Below are positions 1-5,071 of a DNA stretch of 5,071 nt, piece by piece. How positions within the stretch are numbered: position 1 is the first letter of the stretch; each line of letters opens with the position of its first letter. Source of the stretch: Candidatus Scatousia excrementipullorum (lineage in GTDB: Bacteria > Cyanobacteriota > Vampirovibrionia > Gastranaerophilales > Gastranaerophilaceae); NCBI GenBank assembly GCA_017694215.1, contig JADIND010000207.1:1-5071 (forward strand), in the 5' to 3' direction. Made by a program: the position numbers and the translations under genes. The notes beneath the pieces are model-generated. The model saw only the letters and a program-made list of their open reading frames with translations, searched no databases and was not told the origin of the DNA.

Positions 1-24
1 AATACTTACTGCCTGATTAATCAT
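1..24 (-). CDS. 5' end of an unidentified gene cut by the window edge
   Basis: On the minus strand an ATG (bases 24-22) opens a frame reading MINQAVSI before the window ends. An AGGG Shine-Dalgarno core (bases 33-30) sits five bases upstream of the ATG, which is good spacing. The start lies directly behind the terminator that closes the lpxB transcript and has the same orientation, so this is probably the first gene of the next transcription unit. Eight residues are too few to name a product. The alternative is that the ATG is a chance match in AT-rich spacer. Confidence 0.55.
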
Positions 25-60
25 AATTTCCCTACTATATATTTATATAAACGTTATGAA
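25..60 (-). promoter_or_regulatory. Possible promoter and leader of the left-edge gene
   Basis: Between the terminator and the left-edge start codon lie 36 bases of extremely AT-rich sequence. Read on the minus strand they contain TATATAAATATAT (49-37), which offers several -10-like hexamers, followed by the AGGG ribosome-binding site. No convincing -35 hexamer is seen at the proper distance; one would have to lie inside the terminator hairpin. The call rests on position, since a new transcript must start here if the terminator is efficient, and on the -10-like composition only. Confidence 0.25.
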
Positions 61-96
61 ATAAAAAATCTTGCCTCATCGGGCAAGATTTTTTAT
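61..96 (-). terminator. Rho-independent terminator after lpxB
   Basis: Bases 61-75 and 82-96 are perfect inverted complements (15 bp), separated by a 6-base loop. The inner part of the stem is GC-containing (CTTGCC/GGCAAG), and the outer part is an A run facing a T run, so either strand gives a hairpin followed by a U tract. The hairpin begins seven bases past the lpxB stop codon. It would end the lptD-aldolase-lpxI-lpxB transcript and, by symmetry, could also stop antisense transcription entering from the left. Confidence 0.93.
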
Positions 97-103
97 CTTT
101 TGT

Positions 104-1228
104 TTAGTTTTGTAAAGCTTTTAATATTTCATTCGCAGCTTCTTTTGATGAGATTTTGTCTGATAATAAATGTTTGACGTTTTTTAGTTTATTTATATTT
201 TCATTCCGGTATTTTGTGTCATAAAGCAGTTTTTCAATATTATATGAAATGTTATCGGCATTTACATTTTTTTGTATAATTTCAGGAACAATGATTTCAC
301 CGCTTATTATATTCGGTAATGATACCATTTTTATACATCGTACCATAAGATAAATAAAGTAGAACAACCATGGACCTCTGTAGGCGATAATCATTGGTGT
401 TGCATATAGTGCAGCTTCCAGAGCCACTGTGCCGGATGCAAGCATTAGTGCGTCCGATACACTTAATAACGCCTGATTTTCTCCTTTTATGACTTTAAAA
501 TCAGTTTCTTTTAAAAATCTGTTGTAAACTTCATCGGACAAATTCGGTGCATGAGATATGCAGAATTGTAAATCGGGGTGTTTTTTTTGCAAGATTTTTG
601 CTGACTTTATAAATACATCCATGAGATATTTCAGTTCAAATACTCTGGAGCCCGGAAATATTGAAACCAGTTTTTTATTTACATCAAAGCCGTGTTTTGT
701 AAAAAAATCGTTTTTGTCAGCTTTTGCCGGAAGTTGTGATACGAGCGGATGACCGCAGTAATGAGTTTTTATGCCGGCCTGTTCATACATTTCAATCTCA
801 AACGGAAATATACATAAAACTTCATTAATGTTTTTCTTAATGGTATTAATACGCCATTTCCTGCTTGCCCAGACTTGCGGCGGAATGTAATAAAGAACCT
901 TTATTCCGGCTTTTTTTAAAAATTTGGAAATATTAAGGTTAAACGCCCCATAGTCAATGAGAAGTACTAGGTCAGGCTTATATTCTTTTGTCAGATAGTC
1001 TACAAGCCTTTTGCCGAGTGTAATATGGTCAATAAGTATTTTCGGCGAAATTCCTACGGCACCCATTTTTTTTTGGTCGGAAAAAAGTTTTACACCTGCT
1101 TTTTTTAGATTTTCTCCGCCGATTCCTTCAATACAAATTTCAGAATCAGCTGCTTTCAATGCCTCGGCAACTTTTCCGGCATGGATATCTCCAGAGTATT
1201 CACCTGTTATGATAAATATTTTTTTCAT
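104..1228 (-). CDS. lpxB: Lipid-A-disaccharide synthase LpxB
   Basis: This GT19-family glycosyltransferase joins UDP-2,3-diacylglucosamine and lipid X into the beta-1,6-linked lipid A disaccharide at the cytoplasmic face of the inner membrane. At 374 residues it is full length for the family. Recognisable motifs in order are GEYSGD (9-14, family GExSGD), MGAVG (55-59), DYGAFN (92-97, keeping the first Asp, equivalent to E. coli D98), PPQVWA (116-121), CGHPL (158-162), FPGSR (191-195), SGTVALEAAL (265-274), SLPN (303-306) and PEIIQ (315-319). A hydrophobic stretch at about 285-302 fits the known peripheral membrane association. The ATG overlaps the lpxI stop by four bases (ATGA) and has no strong Shine-Dalgarno, so translation is probably coupled to lpxI. 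Two substitutions are unusual: Gly59 where the family usually has Glu (MGxxEV), and Gly-Ala where DxPDFN is usual. The remaining motifs make the identity secure. Confidence 0.96.
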   Translation of the reverse strand: MKKIFIITGEYSGDIHAGKVAEALKAADSEICIEGIGGENLKKAGVKLFSDQKKMGAVGISPKILIDHITLGKRLVDYLTKEYKPDLVLLIDYGAFNLNISKFLKKAGIKVLYYIPPQVWASRKWRINTIKKNINEVLCIFPFEIEMYEQAGIKTHYCGHPLVSQLPAKADKNDFFTKHGFDVNKKLVSIFPGSRVFELKYLMDVFIKSAKILQKKHPDLQFCISHAPNLSDEVYNRFLKETDFKVIKGENQALLSVSDALMLASGTVALEAALYATPMIIAYRGPWLFYFIYLMVRCIKMVSLPNIISGEIIVPEIIQKNVNADNISYNIEKLLYDTKYRNENINKLKNVKHLLSDKISSKEAANEILKALQN

Positions 1229-2046
1229 AAACTTACTGCCATTAATACAATTTTATGTTCATCAGCGTATTTTATAACTTTTTCCTGATCCACTATTATT
1301 GTTTCGTTAGCCTCTACCGCCAGAAGATTTGCTTTGTATTTTTTCATTGTTTTTAATGTTCGCAATCCGACAGTCGGAATGTCAAAACGTTTATCCTGTT
1401 TTGGTTTTGAAACTTTTATAACTGATGCCCCGTTTTTTGCAAGTTTACTTCCCCTGATGATACATTTATCAGTTCCTTCAATCGCTTCAACCGCCATTGC
1501 CATCTTATCTTTTATTACAACAGATTGACCTACATCAACTTTTCCCATTTCTTTTGCCAGCCAGAATCCGTAATTCACGTCTTCCATCTGTTCTTTTGTC
1601 GGTTTGTGTCTGCCCAGAACGCCTGCCGGTATCATCAGATTCTTTATGAATATTGTCTGATCAAGAACTGTTATTCCTGCTTTTTCAAATTCATTTACAA
1701 TAAGGAGCATAACTTCATCATCATTAAGTCTTTTTATGGTTTTTAAAATTTCAATGGCTCTTGAATCAAATTTATATAACTGTAACAACACACTCTTGTT
1801 TACTTTTCCTAAAAAGGTTGCCTGTTTTATTTCTTCTTCCATTAAGATTTTTTCAATACGGTTAATTTCTCCGGGGTGGCAGGAGTAAACTTTTGAACAA
1901 TATTTTTTTAGCTGTGAAAGATTGTCCCGCGAAAACGATATACAGATTACTTCAAATCCGTTTTCTTTTGCATATTGTGCCATTTTTACAGGCAGTGTGC
2001 CGTCGCCGGCTAATAATCCTTGTTTGTGTTCTAACATTAATGACAT
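1225..2046 (-). CDS. lpxI: UDP-2,3-diacylglucosamine pyrophosphatase LpxI
   Basis: LpxI hydrolyses UDP-2,3-diacylglucosamine to lipid X and UMP, the fourth step of lipid A synthesis. It replaces the unrelated LpxH in many non-gammaproteobacteria. The 273 residues match the usual length and two-domain plan. The N-terminal domain opens with GLLAGDGTLPV (10-20) and contains FLGKVNK (78-84) and the LNDDEVMLLIV stretch (107-117). The C-terminal catalytic domain (formerly DUF1009) contains VEAIEGTDKCIIRG (186-199), KVSKPKQDKRFDIPTVG (211-227), RTLKTM (229-234) and LLAVEANETIIVD (241-253). Asp222 in RFDIPTVG probably corresponds to the catalytic Asp studied in the Caulobacter enzyme; this assignment is from memory of the family. 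The chosen ATG has AAGGA eight bases upstream, whereas the in-frame Met4 would be too far from it. The gene feeds its product directly to LpxB, encoded next with a four-base overlap. Confidence 0.95.
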   Translation of the reverse strand: MSLMLEHKQGLLAGDGTLPVKMAQYAKENGFEVICISFSRDNLSQLKKYCSKVYSCHPGEINRIEKILMEEEIKQATFLGKVNKSVLLQLYKFDSRAIEILKTIKRLNDDEVMLLIVNEFEKAGITVLDQTIFIKNLMIPAGVLGRHKPTKEQMEDVNYGFWLAKEMGKVDVGQSVVIKDKMAMAVEAIEGTDKCIIRGSKLAKNGASVIKVSKPKQDKRFDIPTVGLRTLKTMKKYKANLLAVEANETIIVDQEKVIKYADEHKIVLMAVSL

Positions 2047-2054
2047 TTTTACTT

Positions 2055-2059
2055 TCCTT
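2055..2059 (-). promoter_or_regulatory. Shine-Dalgarno of lpxI
   Basis: AAGGA on the minus strand, eight bases from the lpxI ATG, in the 22-base aldolase-lpxI spacer. It decides for the start at 2046 over the internal Met4. The spacer is too short to hold a terminator plus a promoter, which supports read-through from the aldolase gene. Confidence 0.8.
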
Positions 2060-2068
2060 TTTCTATCC

Positions 2069-2692
2069 TTAACCCTTCAGGGCATTTATTTCTTTTACCT
2101 GATTTTCAGTGAGGAGTTTGGCTCCACCTAAAATTTTAGTATTAATGACAACCTGAGCATAGGCTTCTGCTAATTCCAGTTTTAAATAGGCATCTTTGAT
2201 TGTTTTGTCGCCTACTATAAAACCGTGATTTGCCATTAAAACAGCATTATATTCGTCAAAATATTGTGCGGTTTTTTCAACCAGATCTTTTGAAGAAGGC
2301 AATCCGTATTCAGCAAGCGGAATTTGCCCGAAATAAAATACATTTTCAGCCATAATAGGCTCATCCAGTGCAATACCTGCAGACGCAAAAGTACTCAGAT
2401 AAGGTGCATGAACATGTATTATGTAGTTTACATCTTGGCGTTTTTTATAAAATTCAATATGAAGCAATTTTTCGCTGGAGGCTTTAGGGTGTCCGCTCAC
2501 TACATTTCCACCGTAATCAATCACCGAAAAATCCTTCTCTGTAAGATAACCGTTTGCAGAACCGGATGATGTTATAAGAATTTTATCGTCAAGTCTTGCG
2601 GATATATTACCCGAAACTCCGGGTGTGAAATTTTTTATTCCGCATAATCTTCCGTATTCAATTATTTCTTTTTTTAGTTCTGTCTCTTTCAT
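2069..2692 (-). CDS. Class II aldolase/adducin-family protein
   Basis: This 207-residue cytosolic protein has the full metal-dependent class II aldolase fold signature of L-fuculose-1-phosphate aldolase relatives. Visible elements are the phosphate-binding SGN (27-29) and SSGS (42-45), then SSE (72-74), whose Glu74 matches the catalytic Glu73 of FucA. The zinc ligands follow as HVH (His93, His95) and NHG (His156). Lengths and spacings match FucA closely, so an active zinc enzyme is likely. Candidate reactions include reversible cleavage of a ketose-1-phosphate to dihydroxyacetone phosphate and an aldehyde, 4-epimerisation (AraD-like) or dehydration (MtnB-like). The sequence alone does not choose among them. 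The ATG shares one base with the lptD stop (TAATG) and lacks a strong Shine-Dalgarno, implying coupling to lptD. Its place between LPS transport and lipid A genes hints at a surface-sugar role, but this is inference. Confidence 0.88.
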   Translation of the reverse strand: MKETELKKEIIEYGRLCGIKNFTPGVSGNISARLDDKILITSSGSANGYLTEKDFSVIDYGGNVVSGHPKASSEKLLHIEFYKKRQDVNYIIHVHAPYLSTFASAGIALDEPIMAENVFYFGQIPLAEYGLPSSKDLVEKTAQYFDEYNAVLMANHGFIVGDKTIKDAYLKLELAEAYAQVVINTKILGGAKLLTENQVKEINALKG

Positions 2693-5025
2693 TATAATTG
2701 TTCTCTGTCAGGATCTTCTATATCTATAACTTCTGCATATTTTCTGATAAGTTTTGTTTCAGCTTTTGTATTTTCAAAACTCAGTTCTTTAACTTCGGAT
2801 TTATCATCTTTCCCTAATCTGTCAGGGTTTTTGATTACTAGTTTATCATAATTAACATTTGTGCCTTTCATATCAAGTGCAACGTTTACACCGAAGTAAG
2901 TCGTTTGCCTGAAAACATCGTAGCCGATATTAACCTTAAAATCATCAGGACCTATTGCAAACATAAATGCATTTTCCTGGAACATATCACCGTTCGGGGC
3001 ATCGTCTGAAAGGTTCAAAGTTGTAGACCAGGCGACTGCAAGGTATTTGTTTAACCTTAAAGCTTCTTTTAAATATACACTGGAACGCCCGTAACGGTAG
3101 GTATCAAATCTCGGCATCGGGGTATTGTCCTGATAAGCTGATTGGAAATATCCGATATCCTGCATCCAGTATTTATACTGGGTGTGTATTCTGGGTCCGA
3201 TTCTCCCGATAAACTGGGTATCGCCGGTTCCGTAAACTGCGGCACTTCCCTGCATAACAACATCAAGTCTGACCTTTTGGAGTTTATCTTTGTTTTCATA
3301 ATTAAACACATTCTGGGCAATTTCAGCCATATATTTAAAACGGGTTGTACCGAGTTCCGAGGATTGAATATTCTTTTCGTCAAAACGGTTTACGTCACTA
3401 TCCTGTGCATATCCGGCTCCTACACGGTGTTTGAATGTCAAATCATGCTTAGGCCCCATAAAGTTTTTAAACCTAACGCCGTCCTGATAGATTAATTCTG
3501 CCATATATTTTGCCATTCTTGTTCCCATAAACCAGTCATCCATATATGAATTTATACCATATTGCATAAACAGTTTGTCATCAAACTGCTGACGGCCTCG
3601 TAAAACGGCAATGTTTTCTGCGGAACCATACATAAATTCGGTTGTGTTTGTTGCACTTTTGTACTTTAATGCACCGCCTATACCAATGTCATCTTTGTAG
3701 TTTAAGAATGGTATTACTTTAACCGTTCCGCCTGTCGGAACTCCGAATACAAAACCTGGTCCTAAAAACATACCTATTCTTGATCGGGAACCGAATTCCG
3801 GATAATTGCCTTCAAAATAGTCCTGTTTTTTGTTTGTATAGAATTTAATATCGGAAATATCAAACAGATGGTTTTTATTATAATTTACTTCTGCATTTTT
3901 TACTCGGATAATATCGTGGTCCTTTTTAGCTTCTACCGTAATATCTTTTGCGTTAACCGTAACTTTTGAATGTTCTTTATCAAGAAGTGTGGAATATTCA
4001 TCTTCATCAATCATCATCTGTCTTAAATCAGAGCCGATAATTCTTGTTTTGAATCGAAGTATGTATGATTTGTCAGCTGAAAGAGAACCATCTTCAAGCT
4101 GAATTTCATTATCTTTGCCTTTTACGGTTTTTGCATGAACTATTAAATCCATTTTTTCAGCTTTCATATTGGTTAAAAGCGTTGTTTCTTCGTTCATGTT
4201 TATCTGAATAAAGTCACCGTAAACAGAATTGCCGTCTTTTATGACTTCTACGTTTCCGTAGGCTTTGATAATATCAGAGGCTGTATTATATACAAGTTTA
4301 TCTGCTTTTAAAGTAACATCTTGCGGCGGGAAATAAAGAACCGGGTTTCCTGTTGCTTCAATTTCTTCTCTGTCTTCAAAATATTGCAGAACATCGCAGT
4401 CCAGTTGTGCATCTTTCGGCGTGCTTAATTTTTTGACACTGCCTGTTAATTCGAGAGTTTCTTCGCTCTTTTCCACGGCAGGTTGTTCATTTTCGTGAAC
4501 GGTATTATCTGTATTAACTTCTTTGGTATCTTTATTTTGTTCTGTATCCGGAGTTTCTTCAGGTTTATTCTTTTTACGTTTAAAGAAATTTAAAAATTTA
4601 TTTTCTTTTTTAGTTTCAACGGATTCCGGATTAACTATTTCTTTAAGTTGACGCATTGTCATTTCGTGAAGTTCTTCTTCCAAATCTTCATCAGATTGCT
4701 GCATTTGCTCTGCGGCTTTGCGTTCTTCATCAAGTTCTTTTTTTGCTTCTTCGTATGCTTTTGCCCTGTAATGGTTTTGTATTTTTATCCTTATTTTTTT
4801 AAACAGAGGGGTTACGTCTTTTTTAGGCATAATTCGACCGACACGCGGGTCAGGTTCCTGTTTTATTGAATAATCCACTTCCGTCAGAGGACTTACAGGT
4901 GCTGAAAACAGAGAATTTTGCATGTTTTCAAGTTCCTGAATAACCTGTTGGTCTCTTTCGGTTTCCGCGAAAGCCTGTGAGGTGAATATTAAAGATATAA
5001 TTGATAAAATTATGAATTTTTTCAA
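2692..5025 (-). CDS. lptD: LptD/OstA-like outer-membrane LPS-assembly protein
   Basis: This protein probably receives LPS from the periplasmic LptA bridge and inserts it into the outer leaflet. Its 777 residues begin with a signal peptide (1-20: KK, a hydrophobic core, then AFA before Glu21). A highly charged region follows (about 84-130, coiled-coil-like, rich in E, K, A and Q), then a basic patch (FKRKKNK, 148-154) and an acidic T/E/N linker (155-195). An OstA/LptA-like domain spans about 205-300, with alternating strands and recurring AxGN and AYGNV turns. From about 400 to 720, Gly- and aromatic-rich alternating strands (for example IGMFLGPGFVFGVP, 417-430) look like a large beta-barrel. 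A hydrophilic 57-residue tail ends the protein. The start is TTG: it alone gives the signal peptide, the first ATG (Met35) falls after it, and AAGGA sits seven bases upstream. The only cysteine is Cys210, so the LptD disulfides of E. coli are absent. The assignment rests on architecture and lipid A neighbours. A different OstA-domain barrel protein is the main alternative. Confidence 0.75.
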   Translation of the reverse strand: MKKFIILSIISLIFTSQAFAETERDQQVIQELENMQNSLFSAPVSPLTEVDYSIKQEPDPRVGRIMPKKDVTPLFKKIRIKIQNHYRAKAYEEAKKELDEERKAAEQMQQSDEDLEEELHEMTMRQLKEIVNPESVETKKENKFLNFFKRKKNKPEETPDTEQNKDTKEVNTDNTVHENEQPAVEKSEETLELTGSVKKLSTPKDAQLDCDVLQYFEDREEIEATGNPVLYFPPQDVTLKADKLVYNTASDIIKAYGNVEVIKDGNSVYGDFIQINMNEETTLLTNMKAEKMDLIVHAKTVKGKDNEIQLEDGSLSADKSYILRFKTRIIGSDLRQMMIDEDEYSTLLDKEHSKVTVNAKDITVEAKKDHDIIRVKNAEVNYNKNHLFDISDIKFYTNKKQDYFEGNYPEFGSRSRIGMFLGPGFVFGVPTGGTVKVIPFLNYKDDIGIGGALKYKSATNTTEFMYGSAENIAVLRGRQQFDDKLFMQYGINSYMDDWFMGTRMAKYMAELIYQDGVRFKNFMGPKHDLTFKHRVGAGYAQDSDVNRFDEKNIQSSELGTTRFKYMAEIAQNVFNYENKDKLQKVRLDVVMQGSAAVYGTGDTQFIGRIGPRIHTQYKYWMQDIGYFQSAYQDNTPMPRFDTYRYGRSSVYLKEALRLNKYLAVAWSTTLNLSDDAPNGDMFQENAFMFAIGPDDFKVNIGYDVFRQTTYFGVNVALDMKGTNVNYDKLVIKNPDRLGKDDKSEVKELSFENTKAETKLIRKYAEVIDIEDPDREQL

Positions 5026-5071
5026 TATGTTTTCCTTTTATTTTAAATGTAATTAAGCGGATTGTTTGGTT
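5026..5071 (-). other. Upstream leader of lptD, possibly holding the tail of another gene
   Basis: Only 46 bases precede lptD. One minus-strand frame reads TKQSA followed by TAA (stop at 5055-5053), which could be the end of an upstream co-oriented gene 27 bases before the TTG. Another frame closes at a TAA a little further on. The piece is AT-rich with a TAAAAT-like hexamer but no paired -35 sequence, so no promoter can be claimed. Whether lptD starts the operon or is internal to a longer one cannot be decided here. Confidence 0.25.
5033..5037 (-). promoter_or_regulatory. Shine-Dalgarno supporting the TTG start of lptD
   Basis: AAGGA on the minus strand lies seven bases before the TTG at 5025-5023, near-ideal spacing. 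Together with the signal peptide that begins exactly at this codon, it fixes TTG as the start although no ATG is nearby. Confidence 0.82.

Noticed and set aside
1231..1240. Ten-base match (ACTTACTGCC) with bases 4-13, next to the lpxB start and the left-edge start
   Set aside because: Both copies lie in coding sequence reading Ala-Val-Ser. Ten bases are too few to claim a repeat or attachment site, and the flanks differ.
1011..1277. Plus-strand open frame opposite the lpxB/lpxI junction
   Set aside because: It runs antisense to conserved LpxB motifs and the lpxI stop, with no family resemblance; it is a shadow frame.
3069..3383. Minus-strand open frame of 104 codons in another frame of lptD
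   Set aside because: It overlaps the lptD barrel frame completely, and its product shows no coherent motif. lptD itself is continuous, so there is no frameshift to explain.
3142..3495. Plus-strand open frame of 117 codons opposite lptD
   Set aside because: It lies wholly inside the barrel-coding part of lptD, has no recognisable domain, and is explained as a shadow of the real gene's codon pattern.
4564..4616. Lysine-rich, repeat-like stretch in lptD that might suggest a degenerate tandem repeat
   Set aside because: No unit of constant length recurs. The pattern is compositional (AAA and GAA codons in a low-complexity linker).

Overview
The window is a compact, AT-rich, one-directional gene cluster on the minus strand devoted to lipopolysaccharide (LPS). 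In transcription order (right to left) it holds: an LptD/OstA-like outer-membrane LPS-assembly protein (5025-2692), a class II aldolase-family enzyme (2692-2069), LpxI, the UDP-2,3-diacylglucosamine pyrophosphatase (2046-1225), and LpxB, lipid-A-disaccharide synthase (1228-104). A strong rho-independent terminator (61-96) follows. Just beyond it, the first eight codons of a further minus-strand gene run off the left edge. No mobile element, CRISPR array or RNA gene is visible, and nearly all bases are coding.

The four genes look like one translationally coupled transcript. The lptD stop and aldolase start share one base (TAATG), aldolase and lpxI are 22 bases apart with a good Shine-Dalgarno, and lpxI and lpxB overlap by four bases (ATGA). 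LpxI makes 2,3-diacylglucosamine-1-phosphate (lipid X) from UDP-diacylglucosamine, and LpxB condenses lipid X with a second UDP-diacylglucosamine. They are therefore consecutive steps of the Raetz pathway. LptD would insert the finished LPS into the outer leaflet. The aldolase is the odd member: its zinc and catalytic residues are intact, but no standard lipid A step needs it.

The organism is a diderm, LPS-producing bacterium with low GC content. It uses LpxI rather than LpxH and has a divergent LptD with a long charged N-terminal region and no cysteine pairs. This fits an uncultured or gut-associated deep lineage such as Gastranaerophilales/Melainabacteria (Vampirovibrionia), with Elusimicrobia-like groups as alternatives. 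That placement is inference from gene style only; no marker gene is present. The clearest points for follow-up are the aldolase inside the LPS operon, the unusual LptD architecture with its TTG start, and the substitutions in otherwise conserved LpxB motifs.
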